In this document: one piece after another, positions 1 through 9,225 of the stretch
Numbering within the stretch: position 1 is the first letter of the stretch
How the letters are laid out: the number at the start of each line of letters is the position of its first letter
Source of the DNA: Saprospiraceae bacterium UBA3362
GTDB lineage: Bacteria; Bacteroidota; Bacteroidia; Chitinophagales; Saprospiraceae
Direction: 5' to 3'
DNA length: 28,225 nt
Assembly (NCBI GenBank): GCA_002360455.1
Contig: DEQQ01000052.1
Location: 43,923 to 72,147 of the forward strand
Program-made: the position numbers and the translations under genes
Notes under the pieces: generated by a model
What the model saw: the letters and a program-made list of their open reading frames with translations, nothing else
The model's database searches: none
Told to the model about the DNA's origin: nothing

Positions 1-426
1 TTGTGTTGTTGTGTTGTTGTGTACAACAAAATGGAATTTTTCATGTGTAAAAATTGTTTGATGTAAAAAAATGTTTAATTAATGTGTTTTAAGGTAGCTT
101 GTTCTTTTCATTTTGGTTTTCTATCCATAGGCAATTGTATTATTATGTGTTAACTAATATTGTATTGCAAACCTAAACATTCATTCATCAAAAAGCAAAT
201 ATTTTAACATATATTTTTATATCTTATTTATATTAGTTTAGAGAATCAGTTGGATTTATTTTTGGATGCATATAAGAAAGATCATGCCCCCAAGATTTTT
301 GCACAGATTTTTTTTACTCAATTTGATCTATACACAACCTCGGGGCTTTCAGCTCAAAAATCAAACTGAATTTTTAGTCATTCAATCCCGAAAAATTCCC
401 TATTTTGGTGGCGCAATTCTTTGATT
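1..426. other. Gene-free AT-rich leader region
   Basis: No convincing coding frame is visible in these bases. The first 30 bases are a TTGTG/TTG direct-repeat tract ending in a small inverted repeat (TTGTTG, TGTA, CAACAA). The rest is strongly AT-rich. A TATTTTTG at 257-264 fits the Bacteroidota -7 consensus TAnnTTTG, but there is no clear TTTG about 20 bases before it, so a promoter for the gene at 427 is only possible. If it is used, the untranslated leader would be about 150 bases. Confidence 0.5.
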
Positions 427-2859
427 ATGAACAGGACAAGATCAATTCAAAAATACATTCTACTATTTATTACTATTTATTCATTTAGCTTTGAAGCTTT
501 TGCACAAAATATTACATTTCAGAAGCTGTATTATTCAGATCCTTTCAATGCTCAGGGAAAAAACAGTGGCATCAACTTATATGCTATTGAGGGCTTCAAA
601 GATGGAACTTTTGCTACTATGGGCTTTGCAGGAGACACTTCTTCTCCGGCTATAATCAATGGTGTTCTTACCTACTACAGCTGTACCGGAGACATTATCT
701 GGTCTAAGTTTCTTGGCATAAGTCAGTCCGCTACCAATACAAATTTCGGAATCACAGAAGCAGACAATGGGGATATCCTTTTTTGTTTTAATGCCAGTCC
801 TACTTTTTTCAAATCAACCATGACTATTGGTCGTATTGATAGAGGCGGACAGATCAAATGGATCAACAAATACGGTACGGATTCAGAATACGGCAGAGAC
901 ATGATTACATTGAGAGACGGCAGTATTATGATCGCCGGCAGTACAGCGAACTATGGCTCAAGCCGACAGGCTTCTGATATCTATTTGATGAAATTGGACA
1001 GCCTCGGAAAAATCATCTGGGCCAGAACTTACGGCAATCCTTCTACAACCTACGATGAAGCTTTTGCCATCGACAAAGACGCACAAGAAAATCTTTTTCT
1101 CTCCGGCCGATGCATAAATCGCGGCACTTTCATGGCTTTTGTTATGAAAACCGATACTGCCGGAAATCCTATCAAAACCATAGCCATCGGAGCTGAAAAT
1201 CATGGGACTTTTGGCTATGACATAGATGTAACCAAAGAAGGAAAAGTGGCCATTACAGGTTTCTCAACCATCTTAGAAAACAATTTTCAGGATCGCTCAG
1301 ACCTTTTCGTTGGTTTGTTGGAGAATGACCTGTCTCCCATCTTTGTCAATGCCTATGAGATTGTTGCCGGTCAGGATTTGGGTTCGCTCGGAGAAGGAAT
1401 TGTAGAGATGGAAGATGGAGCTCTGGCCGTAGTTGCAGAGTCGGCTTCTTTTACCAATCATAATATTCCTGTACCACAGGGAGCCGGGAAGTGGTTTGGC
1501 GGAATTATAGAAAAAGACGGAACCCTGCGCAAAGGGTATATTTACAATCATTTTGGTTCGCAATATCCAAGAATTAAAAAATCCGGGATCGGCGGCTATT
1601 TGATAGGAGGATTCAGTACAGAATTTACTCTTAGCAGAGCGTTCCAAGGAATGGTGATCAAAACTGATGAGAAACTATCTCAGGATCAATGCACAGAAAT
1701 CGATGTCACAAATGAGCTACAATCATTCCAACCAAACTGGATTATAGAAGACTGGACATTTACAGAAAAGAGTGGAAGCTCAGTAACTCCTTTCAATCCT
1801 ATCAAGTCCGACACTACCCAAGAGTATGATGTAGTCTGTCAAAACATACCCGAAATACGAGCTCAATTTACGGCTCCGACCGAGGCCTGTCCCGGCGAAT
1901 TGGTTCAATTTACAGATCAGTCTCTTGTAGTCAATGGAGTAAAATACCAATGGGAATTTGCCGGAAAAATGTCAGAAAAAAATGGAAACGAACAAGGCAG
2001 TTTTCCATCTCCCGGAGTTTATACCATTCGCCTTACAGTCTCAATCGGTTGTATAAGCTCTGTATATACTCAACAGATAAAAATAAAAGATGGACTGCTG
2101 AAAACAGAATCTGCAGAATTCTGTGAGCGCAAATCTTATGTTTGGAGAGGAAAGACCCTCACACAAGAAGGAACATATTTTGATACCATTCCTGCTTCGG
2201 GAGGACAATGCGGCGAAATCTATCAGCTTGTTCTCAAAATGAATCCGGCAAAAAAAATCAATACCCTAATAGATACTTGCACTCCGGTCACTATCAACAA
2301 TAAAATTTATGATCAATCCGGAATCTATGAAATTTCATACAGAGAACCGGCAAATGGTGATTGCGGCGAAATTGGAATCCTCAATTTGGTGATCAACCCA
2401 ATGCAGATGGTTGAGGATACACTTCTGTGCGATGAGGTGATTCTGATAGACGGCCAGGCCATCAAAGAGACGGGGACCTATACATTCCCACGTTTGTGCA
2501 AGATTTACAAAATTGCAAAAGTAGAATGTAATGATTGCTTGGAAGCTCCCAATGTTTTTGCTCCGTCCAGCGCAACTGTGGACAATCAAGTGTTCAAACC
2601 CATTTTGCTCTGTCCGGATTCCAATTCTGTGAAAATTTCCAAGCTACAAATGCAAGTTTTCAATCGTTGGGGACATAAAGTATTTGATGGAAATGGCCCG
2701 ACAGTAAATTGGAATGGAACACACAAGGATAATCTCGCTTCTCCCGACAGCTATCTCTATCTTCTCAACTATGATTTAGAGTTTGTATTGCCGGGAAGAC
2801 AGGATAAAATATTCCGAAAATCATTTACAAAAAATGGTGTTGTAACCTTATTAAGATAA
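427..2859 (+). CDS. Secreted PKD-domain protein with gliding-motility-type C-terminal domain
   Basis: An 810-residue surface or secreted protein; its exact function is not recognised. ATG 427 is preferred over an in-frame TTG at 421 because it begins a normal signal peptide (MNRTRS, hydrophobic stretch, cleavage near AFA-QN at residue 26). Residues about 30-430 hold repeated blades of the type 'D-IYLMKLDSLGKIIWARTYG', which suggests a beta-propeller. A PKD-like domain follows (about 478-545, with YQWEF and GVYTIRLTV). Then come three cysteine-containing units of about 50 residues (about 565-695, 'C...G..Y...GTY.D....CG'), and a CHU_C-type domain (about 700-810, with FNRWGHKVFDG and the W.G motif). 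Such ends are known T9SS targeting signals in Bacteroidota. The last units resemble the 51-residue repeats of the next gene, so the two proteins probably share a repeat family. Confidence is high for class and low for role. Confidence 0.85.
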   Translation: MNRTRSIQKYILLFITIYSFSFEAFAQNITFQKLYYSDPFNAQGKNSGINLYAIEGFKDGTFATMGFAGDTSSPAIINGVLTYYSCTGDIIWSKFLGISQSATNTNFGITEADNGDILFCFNASPTFFKSTMTIGRIDRGGQIKWINKYGTDSEYGRDMITLRDGSIMIAGSTANYGSSRQASDIYLMKLDSLGKIIWARTYGNPSTTYDEAFAIDKDAQENLFLSGRCINRGTFMAFVMKTDTAGNPIKTIAIGAENHGTFGYDIDVTKEGKVAITGFSTILENNFQDRSDLFVGLLENDLSPIFVNAYEIVAGQDLGSLGEGIVEMEDGALAVVAESASFTNHNIPVPQGAGKWFGGIIEKDGTLRKGYIYNHFGSQYPRIKKSGIGGYLIGGFSTEFTLSRAFQGMVIKTDEKLSQDQCTEIDVTNELQSFQPNWIIEDWTFTEKSGSSVTPFNPIKSDTTQEYDVVCQNIPEIRAQFTAPTEACPGELVQFTDQSLVVNGVKYQWEFAGKMSEKNGNEQGSFPSPGVYTIRLTVSIGCISSVYTQQIKIKDGLLKTESAEFCERKSYVWRGKTLTQEGTYFDTIPASGGQCGEIYQLVLKMNPAKKINTLIDTCTPVTINNKIYDQSGIYEISYREPANGDCGEIGILNLVINPMQMVEDTLLCDEVILIDGQAIKETGTYTFPRLCKIYKIAKVECNDCLEAPNVFAPSSATVDNQVFKPILLCPDSNSVKISKLQMQVFNRWGHKVFDGNGPTVNWNGTHKDNLASPDSYLYLLNYDLEFVLPGRQDKIFRKSFTKNGVVTLLR

Positions 2860-2869
2860 AAAAATTTAT

Positions 2870-2985
2870 GGCGTGACCCTCACAAAGTGAGGGTCGGCGT
2901 CCTACAGACTCGCTTACGCTCGGTGCTTTGCACTTTCTGCTTCGCAGAAATCTTCCGGCCGCCTCACGCAATTCAAAAAAAAGTA
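2870..2985. repeat. GC-rich intergenic element with triplet-loop hairpins
   Basis: A GC-rich island in AT-rich surroundings between two large + strand genes. It contains at least three perfect hairpins with three-base loops: 2875-2895 (GACCCTCAC, AAA, GTGAGGGTC), 2923-2933 (GTGC, TTT, GCAC) and 2934-2950 (TTTCTGC, TTC, GCAGAAA). A GTG inside the first hairpin opens a frame into the next gene, but I regard the translated stretch as non-coding. Similar 'CGCTTACGCTCGGTG' blocks are, as I recall, dispersed between genes in Bacteroidota; this is memory, not a search. It may act as a 3' end or processing element for the gene at 427. There is no U-tract directly after the first stem. Confidence 0.55.
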
Positions 2986-3039
2986 AAATGGGTTAACTCA
3001 TTCTTAATGATAAAAAAATCAATATTCTTGAGAAATAAA

Positions 3040-6000
3040 ATGCTATTCAGAATTTGTTCGCGCTTTTCCAGTTTAATGATTGGAACTGTGTTGAATTCTG
3101 TTTGCTTATATTTATTTATTTTTCATTTAAGTTTTAGTCTTCAGAGTCAAGAAATTTGCAGAACTTATCCTTTCCATGAGCATTTGCTAAAAACCAACTC
3201 AGAATACAAAAAGCAATTTGAATACAATGAAGCTCAGCTCTTCAACTTGCAAAAACAAAAGATCAACACCAGAGCTAAAATGCAACTTGTGATGCCGGTC
3301 GTAATTCATCTCGTAGTTCCTCCCGGCTCAAGAATAGGACAAAACAACAATCTTACAGACTTACAGGTATTGCAAGGATTGGACTATCTCAATGATGCCT
3401 TTGCCAATCAAGGCAGTTTTAACACCAATACAGGTTTGGATACTGAGATCCGATTTTGTTTGGCCGTCCGAGATCCCAATGGAAAACCTACCAATGGAAT
3501 TACAAGAACAGAAAGCCTATTTGTTGCAGATACTGTTCCGTGCTCACCATACGGAACAAGCAGTGCAAATGATGGGTTGATAAAAAATTTGGTCAACTGG
3601 AATTGCAGAGATTATCTCAATATTTGGTTGGTTACAGATTTGTATGATACCGGATTTGGTTGCGGATTGGCCGGGTATGCTTATTTTCCGGGTGCACCTT
3701 GCACAGTTGATGGAGTGGTCCAAGAAGCTCGTTATTGGAATTCTATATCCGGAACCAGAGTGACAGCTCATGAGGTTGGTCACTATCTAAGTTTGCATCA
3801 TACTTTCAACGGTGGCTGCAGCAACAATGATTGCATGAGAGATGGCGATCAAGTTTGCGATACTCCACCGGACAACAGTCCAAGTTTTGCAGCTTGCAAT
3901 ACCAATTCCTGTTCTACAGACAGTCCGGATCTCCCCGATGATAATACCAATTATATGGATTACACTTCCTGTACTCCTATGCACTTTACTCAGGGACAGA
4001 AAGACAGAATGATAGCCGCCTTAAACAGTTCAAGATCAACATTACTTAAGTCTTCTGCCTGTATTCCTGTTGCCGATCTTGATGCCTCCATTTTGGCTTT
4101 AGACCTGCCTAGTCCCATCTGTGATCCTCTGGTTTGTCCAAAATTAGTCATCAAAAATACCGGCAAAAACAGCATCAATTCTCTTTCAATTCAAATACAA
4201 TACAACAACAATCTTCCCCTTTCATACAATTGGAATGGACTTATCAATCAGAATCAACTAGCAACGATTCAGCTGGATTGTAGCTTGTTGATGGTTGGGA
4301 CACAAAGTTTGAAATTGTGGATTCAGAATGTCAATTCTCAATTAGATCAGTATTCTTTGAATGATAGCATCAGCACACAGTTCATTATTTTTCCAAAACC
4401 CAATCTTCAGGTTCAAAAAATCAATGGAAGTCATTGCATTTCTGACGGAATTGCAAGATTGAATACACAGAACGGGACTCCTCCCTTTCTATATCAAATG
4501 CTTCCCTTGCAATACACTCAAAACTTTCCCATTTTTAGTTTATTATCACCGCGCAACTATTCGGCTATAGTTCAAGATTACAATCTTTGTAGAGATACCA
4601 TTTCTGTAAATATTCCGGACAGCTGTACTTCCAATATTCCTAAAAATTTTGTGACCAATCGAGATGCGCTTTATTTAGGAAATGACTGTTACCGTCTTAC
4701 GGATGCAACGTATGCACAAGTAGGTTCTGTATGGTATGAGCAACGCATCAATCTTCAACAATCATTTGATGTTGTTTTTGATATGAATTTAGGTTGTCTG
4801 GATGGGAATGGTGCTGACGGAATAGCATTTGTTTTGCAACCTGTATCCACGGCTATAGGGAGCACGGGAGGAGGTCTTGGGTATGCCGGGGTAATGCCTT
4901 CTGTAGCTGTTGAGTTTGATACTTATCAAAACTGCTGCAACAACACCAGAGTTTATTCTACAGTTGACGCCAATGATCCGGCTCAGGATCACATGGCCAT
5001 CACCACCAATGGTTCTGTAAATCATCTTTCTCCCAATAATTTGGTGGGCCCGGTAGACATCATCAATGGACAAAATGCAGAAGACTGTATGTTCCATAGT
5101 GTGAGAATCAGTTGGTCTGCCGAGCAAAAGAAATTGGATGTTTATTATGATTGCAAGCTAAAACTCAGTTATACAGGAGATATTGTTAATACTGTATTTA
5201 AGGGAGACCCCACAGTATATTTTGGATTCACAGGAGCAACAGGAGGTTCTATCAATGTTCAACAAGTGTGTTTTAAATACATCTCTTTTTTGGACAAGAT
5301 TGCAGATCAAACCATATGCAAAGGAAGTGAAATCCAAATTGCTGCGGATGATGATTTTGTCAATTATGATTGGACACCGAAAATAGGCTTGGACAAACCC
5401 AATATCCGCAATCCGAATTTTTCTCCGGATACTACCACAGAATATGTTGTCACAATGAAAGACAATTGTGGTTTTACGGTAAGGGATACTGTTATCATCA
5501 ATGTGATCGACTTTAAGCTCAATATAGAAGCTGTTTATCATGACCCTTGTGCAGACAGCATTCATGCCGATTTAAAAATTAACGAACTTCCTAAAATAAC
5601 CGGTGCATTATATTCATTGGATGGAATTCAATTTGATTCTATTCACGAATTTTATAATCTCGGAGTTGGAACTCAAGTGATTTATATCAAAATTGGAAAT
5701 TGCATCAAGTCTACTTTGTTTACGATAAAACCCGTGAAACATTTGCAAGACAGTTTGATCTCCATGAACGCGGTACGATGCAATCAAAAAGGAAATATTA
5801 TTGTGCAAGCCATTTATGGTTTTCCTCCTTACGAGTATTATTTAGACAATCTCCCGCAACAGAAAAGTGGAAGTTTCTTTAATTTAGATTCCGGGTGGCA
5901 CAAGCTTACTATTGTTGATTCACTCGGCTGTAGCTTGGAAAAAAATTATTACATTTCATATTTGAACTCTAAGTTGAGCTTGAATATTATTAATTCTGAT

Positions 6001-7581
6001 CTTGAAATTTCTTGTAAGGATACTTCTACATTTATTCAGTTGGAGTCCAATGGTACATCTCCATTGTACTTTTATAAGTTAGACGCCTTATCAGAAAACA
6101 ACCACGGAGAATTTATTGGGATGAAGACAGGAATTCATACTGTTTATTCTTATGATCAATTTGGTTGCTCCAGTGATTCGTTGAAGTTTGAAATTAAAAA
6201 TGAAATTCGACATAAAAAGGACAGCATCCAGGCTAAAATTTGTAAAGATGAGTTTTTCAAAGTCGGGAATAGCGTATATCGTTTAGCCGGAAACTATGTG
6301 GATAGTCTTTTGAGTTTTGAAGCCTGTGACAGTGTCGTATATACCAGTCTTTCTTACCATCCGGATTTCAATCTGAGCAGCTCTCATACAATATGTGAAG
6401 GAGATTTTGTTCAAGTTGGTCCAAGTCATTATTTTACTGATGGAATATATACAGACAGTTTGAGTTCGCAATATGGTTGTGACAGCATCATCACAACTAC
6501 TGTCAATGTACTAAAGAGACAGCGCATAAGTATTCGTCAAGAAATTTGTGAAGGTAGTTTTTTTACAGTTGGTCAAAACCAATACAGCCGCCCCGGAAGT
6601 TATGTTGATACAATAATTGACAGTAGAAATTGCGACAGTATAGTAAGTTTAAGTTTGATGGTTCACCCTGTTTTTTCTGTTCCAAATCCTCAAACTATTT
6701 GTGAGACAGAAACGATAAGCGTTGGACCGAACAGCTATTCTCAAACCGGAAAATACATTGATACTCTTCTTTCTCGTTTCGGTTGTGATAGCATTATATT
6801 CACAGATTTAATCGTTAACAAAAGATCATATACTCAGTTAAGGCAAGAAATCTGCGATGGAGAAAGGTTTACTGTAGGATTACATCAATACTCCAAGAGT
6901 GGAACATATCATGACACGCTCATCAATGCCAAACGTTGTGACAGTATCATACAGTTAGACTTGCTTGTAAATTTACACAAACAACAGACACTGAGATTGA
7001 GCACCTGTGAAAATGAACCCGTAACCATCAATGGAGAAAAATATTACCGATCCGGTTCTTTCAAACAAAATTTAAAATCGCATCAAAATTGTGATAGTAT
7101 TCTTACCGTAGAGTTGGAAGTTTTTGATACCAATATTGTGTTTCAAGAGTACATTTTATGTAATGGAGATAGTTTTATGGTTGGTCAGCGTTACTACTAC
7201 CTTCCCGGAAAATATGTGGACAGCTTGAATACCAATCATGGTTGTGACTCCACTGTAAATACGGCCTTGAAGAATGGTGATGATTTTTATTGTGACAGCC
7301 TTCACTGTAGGCTTTATATTCCTACGGTCTTCAGCCCAAATCAAGATGGAATCAATGATGAGTTTCAATTTTACTCTGACGTTTTCGATGTTCAATTATT
7401 GAAAATCTATGATCGCTGGGGTGGATTAATGTTTCAATCCAATGAACTGTCGCCAAGGTGGAATGGCCTCAACTTTGAAGGGAGACAGCTTAATCCCGGA
7501 GTTTATATTTTTTATATCGAAGGAGTTTGTGATAGCGGCAAAAAACTTAAAAAAGTAGGTGAGGTTACTCTTGTAAGGTAG
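3040..7581 (+). CDS. M43-type metalloprotease with L-type lectin domain, seven 51-residue repeats and CHU_C end
   Basis: A 1513-residue multidomain secreted protein. ATG 3040 is chosen because A-rich GAAATAAA precedes it and a signal-peptide-like hydrophobic stretch follows, ending near SLQSQ. ATG 3007 is an alternative that adds 11 residues. The more upstream GTG at 2887 would translate a hairpin repeat and is rejected. The protease domain has HEVGHYLSLHH at 244-254 (zinc ligands and catalytic Glu) and a later MDY Met-turn, as in PAPP-A/cytophagalysin (M43) peptidases. Residues about 530-745 look like a bacterial L-type lectin (GADGIAFVLQ, VAVEFDTYQN). Seven units of exactly 51 residues (C...F.VG...Y...G.Y.D.L....CDSI) fill DNA 6229-7290. 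A CHU_C-type domain ends the protein (FSPNQDGIND, YDRWGG, WNG). It is probably T9SS-exported and attached to the surface. The target glycan and protein are unknown. Confidence 0.88.
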   Translation: MLFRICSRFSSLMIGTVLNSVCLYLFIFHLSFSLQSQEICRTYPFHEHLLKTNSEYKKQFEYNEAQLFNLQKQKINTRAKMQLVMPVVIHLVVPPGSRIGQNNNLTDLQVLQGLDYLNDAFANQGSFNTNTGLDTEIRFCLAVRDPNGKPTNGITRTESLFVADTVPCSPYGTSSANDGLIKNLVNWNCRDYLNIWLVTDLYDTGFGCGLAGYAYFPGAPCTVDGVVQEARYWNSISGTRVTAHEVGHYLSLHHTFNGGCSNNDCMRDGDQVCDTPPDNSPSFAACNTNSCSTDSPDLPDDNTNYMDYTSCTPMHFTQGQKDRMIAALNSSRSTLLKSSACIPVADLDASILALDLPSPICDPLVCPKLVIKNTGKNSINSLSIQIQYNNNLPLSYNWNGLINQNQLATIQLDCSLLMVGTQSLKLWIQNVNSQLDQYSLNDSISTQFIIFPKPNLQVQKINGSHCISDGIARLNTQNGTPPFLYQMLPLQYTQNFPIFSLLSPRNYSAIVQDYNLCRDTISVNIPDSCTSNIPKNFVTNRDALYLGNDCYRLTDATYAQVGSVWYEQRINLQQSFDVVFDMNLGCLDGNGADGIAFVLQPVSTAIGSTGGGLGYAGVMPSVAVEFDTYQNCCNNTRVYSTVDANDPAQDHMAITTNGSVNHLSPNNLVGPVDIINGQNAEDCMFHSVRISWSAEQKKLDVYYDCKLKLSYTGDIVNTVFKGDPTVYFGFTGATGGSINVQQVCFKYISFLDKIADQTICKGSEIQIAADDDFVNYDWTPKIGLDKPNIRNPNFSPDTTTEYVVTMKDNCGFTVRDTVIINVIDFKLNIEAVYHDPCADSIHADLKINELPKITGALYSLDGIQFDSIHEFYNLGVGTQVIYIKIGNCIKSTLFTIKPVKHLQDSLISMNAVRCNQKGNIIVQAIYGFPPYEYYLDNLPQQKSGSFFNLDSGWHKLTIVDSLGCSLEKNYYISYLNSKLSLNIINSDLEISCKDTSTFIQLESNGTSPLYFYKLDALSENNHGEFIGMKTGIHTVYSYDQFGCSSDSLKFEIKNEIRHKKDSIQAKICKDEFFKVGNSVYRLAGNYVDSLLSFEACDSVVYTSLSYHPDFNLSSSHTICEGDFVQVGPSHYFTDGIYTDSLSSQYGCDSIITTTVNVLKRQRISIRQEICEGSFFTVGQNQYSRPGSYVDTIIDSRNCDSIVSLSLMVHPVFSVPNPQTICETETISVGPNSYSQTGKYIDTLLSRFGCDSIIFTDLIVNKRSYTQLRQEICDGERFTVGLHQYSKSGTYHDTLINAKRCDSIIQLDLLVNLHKQQTLRLSTCENEPVTINGEKYYRSGSFKQNLKSHQNCDSILTVELEVFDTNIVFQEYILCNGDSFMVGQRYYYLPGKYVDSLNTNHGCDSTVNTALKNGDDFYCDSLHCRLYIPTVFSPNQDGINDEFQFYSDVFDVQLLKIYDRWGGLMFQSNELSPRWNGLNFEGRQLNPGVYIFYIEGVCDSGKKLKKVGEVTLVR
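6229..7290 (+). repeat. Seven in-frame 153-base repeats (51 residues each)
   Basis: The conserved cysteine of the first unit is at 6241 and that of the last at 7159, giving a mean period of exactly 153 bases over six intervals. Units share 'C-(E/D/N)-(G)-x-x-x-x-VG', 'Y...G.Y.D(S/T)L' and 'CDS(I/V)'. They are diverged at the DNA level, unlike the 69-base repeats at 15979-17796, so this array is older. Three looser versions occur at 2120-2500 in the preceding gene. Confidence 0.85.
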
Positions 7582-7618
7582 AGAGGTTTCTAAATCTTTA
7601 TTTAAAAATCAAATAGTT

Positions 7619-7999
7619 ATGAAACAAGTTGTTTTTACTCAAGATGCTCCAGCGCCAATTGGCCCATACAGTCAGGCTGTGATGATCGGCGGAACTCTGT
7701 ATGTCAGTGGTCAAATAGCGATTGATCCCAAGAGCAATGAGCTTATATTAAATTCCATAGAGGAAGAAACGCATCAGGTGTTAAAAAACCTTGGAGCCAT
7801 TCTTCAGGCTGCCGGAATGGATTATAAAAATGTGGTCAAGTGCAGTGTCTTTGTAAAAGATATAGGTCAGTTTGGAAATATTAATGCCATTTACAGCCAA
7901 TATTTCAACTCTGAAAATCCTCCGGCAAGGGAGTTGGTAGAAGTTTCGCGATTACCAAAGTTGGTGAATATCGAAATCTCTTGTATCGCCGCCCTCTAA
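7619..7999 (+). CDS. ridA: RidA family enamine/imine deaminase
   Basis: A 126-residue protein of the YjgF/YER057c/UK114 family, normal length. Known members hydrolyse reactive 2-aminoacrylate and related imines released by PLP enzymes, as cytoplasmic trimers. The N-terminal 'PAPIGPYSQAV' and C-terminal 'PARELVEVSRLPKLVNIEI' are diagnostic. Arg104 and Glu119 correspond to the catalytic Arg105 and Glu120 of characterised RidA. It starts 37 bases after the protease gene without a visible terminator between them, so cotranscription is possible. No promoter was identified. The link to the PLP enzyme at 14312 is only functional, not positional. Confidence 0.95.
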   Translation: MKQVVFTQDAPAPIGPYSQAVMIGGTLYVSGQIAIDPKSNELILNSIEEETHQVLKNLGAILQAAGMDYKNVVKCSVFVKDIGQFGNINAIYSQYFNSENPPARELVEVSRLPKLVNIEISCIAAL

Positions 8000-8023
8000 G
8001 CAAGACGATTCAGTTTCCGATTT

Positions 8024-8064
8024 AGCCCTGATCGCAATGAACGAAGTGAATGGAGAGCAGGACT
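8024..8064. repeat. Intergenic element with AGCCCTGAT ... AGCAGGACT ends
   Basis: Downstream of ridA, the sequence has AGCCCTG at 8024-8030 and GCAGGACT ending at 8064, so CCTG can pair with CAGG around a 26-base middle. Blocks with these ends separate genes in many Bacteroidota genomes as I recall, probably as RNA 3'-end structures. No U-tract follows, so a standard terminator is not supported. Confidence 0.4.
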
Positions 8065-8152
8065 CAAGCCAAACAAAACAGAGAAATATGCTGCTCCAAA
8101 GCCTGATTTTAGTATATTTAGAGTTTATTTTAACTTAATATTAACTAGTCTA

Positions 8153-8184
8153 TTTGCAGCATTTTTCGAACCGCAGTATCTTTG
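8153..8184 (+). promoter_or_regulatory. Bacteroidota sigma-A-type promoter for the Omp28-like gene
   Basis: TTTG at 8153-8156 is followed after exactly 20 bases by TATCTTTG at 8177-8184. This matches the Bacteroidota -33/-7 consensus (TTTG, 19-21 bases, TAnnTTTG) in both elements and spacing. Transcription would begin near 8190, leaving a leader of only about a dozen bases before ATG 8203. Confidence 0.8.
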
Positions 8185-8202
8185 TAGTATAAATTGATTT
8201 TA

Positions 8203-9201
8203 ATGAGAAGAAATTTACTGTTTGTTTTTAGTTTGATTGTCCTTGGCGGATCTGTTTTTGGGCAAGCCAAGAAGTATTTGTTCTTAGAACATTTTACCAA
8301 CTCAAGATGCGGAAGTTGCGGTGCAGCAAATCCGGGTTTTTATACCAAGTTATTTGCCACTAAGCATCAAGGTAACTATCATCACATGACTGTTCATCCT
8401 TCGTTTCCTTACTCTTCGTGTGTTTTTTATAGTGCAAACAAAGCCGACAATACCGCTTTGACTACTTCAAATAATATCCTATCTACTCCGACTATGTTGA
8501 TCAATGGAGTTACACAAAAGTATGTTGGTAGCATTACTGATGCTGATCTAAGTTCGGATGTGGGCAAAACTTCTCCCATTGAGCTTGAAGTAAAAGAAAG
8601 CGGAACCACTACGAGAGATATAACTGTAGAAGTAAAAACTGTAGGGATAAAGCCATCGGGAAGTTACAAATTGTATGTTGTGGCCGTTGAAAAACAAATC
8701 GACCTTACTACTCCAAATGGTGAAAAAGTACATCATAATGTGTTAAGAAAAATAGTTTCCGGTACAGCAGGAGACAATATCAACCTTGCCAATACCGGCA
8801 ATTCCGTCAAATCAAATTACACGCTAAGTGTTGTTTCTCCTTGGGTAGAATCTCAAGTATACATTTTAGCTTGGATAGAAGATATTAATACAAAGGAAGT
8901 TTTGAACAGTGGAACAAAGTTTGATAATGTGTCAACAAAAAATGAGAATTTGATTTTCAATTCTTTTGAAATCTCTCCTAATCCGGTGAAAGATGTTTTG
9001 AATATAAAATTTGATCAAAACATTGAAGGGAATTATTCTGCTGTGATCACCAATATGTTTGGAAAAGAGGTAAAAACAATACAAATTCGAAACAGTGGAT
9101 CCAACATGAGTATTTCTACACAAGACTTGGTAAAAGGAATTTATTTTTTGAGAATTCAGAATGGAAATAAAATGGTTACTAAGCGCTGGATAAAAGCGTA
9201 A
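8203..9201 (+). CDS. Omp28-like outer-surface protein with thioredoxin-type CxxC and T9SS sorting domain
   Basis: A 332-residue exported protein. ATG 8203 is chosen over TTG 8194 because it starts the signal peptide (MRRNLLFVF, cleavage near VFG-QA) and sits correctly behind the promoter. Residues about 24-100 resemble the thioredoxin-fold part of Omp28-related proteins, with 'FTNSRCGSCG' giving Cys36 and Cys39. The middle, about 110-250, is beta-rich. Residues about 255-332 form a type A T9SS C-terminal signal ('ISPNPVKDVLNIKF', 'VKGIYFLRIQNG', final Lys-rich strand). It should be exported by T9SS and cleaved or anchored at the surface. The substrate of the CxxC site is unknown. It is followed by a clear terminator and is therefore probably transcribed alone. 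Confidence 0.88.
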   Translation: MRRNLLFVFSLIVLGGSVFGQAKKYLFLEHFTNSRCGSCGAANPGFYTKLFATKHQGNYHHMTVHPSFPYSSCVFYSANKADNTALTTSNNILSTPTMLINGVTQKYVGSITDADLSSDVGKTSPIELEVKESGTTTRDITVEVKTVGIKPSGSYKLYVVAVEKQIDLTTPNGEKVHHNVLRKIVSGTAGDNINLANTGNSVKSNYTLSVVSPWVESQVYILAWIEDINTKEVLNSGTKFDNVSTKNENLIFNSFEISPNPVKDVLNIKFDQNIEGNYSAVITNMFGKEVKTIQIRNSGSNMSISTQDLVKGIYFLRIQNGNKMVTKRWIKA

Positions 9202-9225
9202 GTCAATTTATAAAGATTAGAATAG

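Noticed and set aside
2887..3006. GTG-started N-terminal extension of the metalloprotease
   Set aside because: It would translate the GC-rich hairpin element and place the signal peptide far inside the protein.
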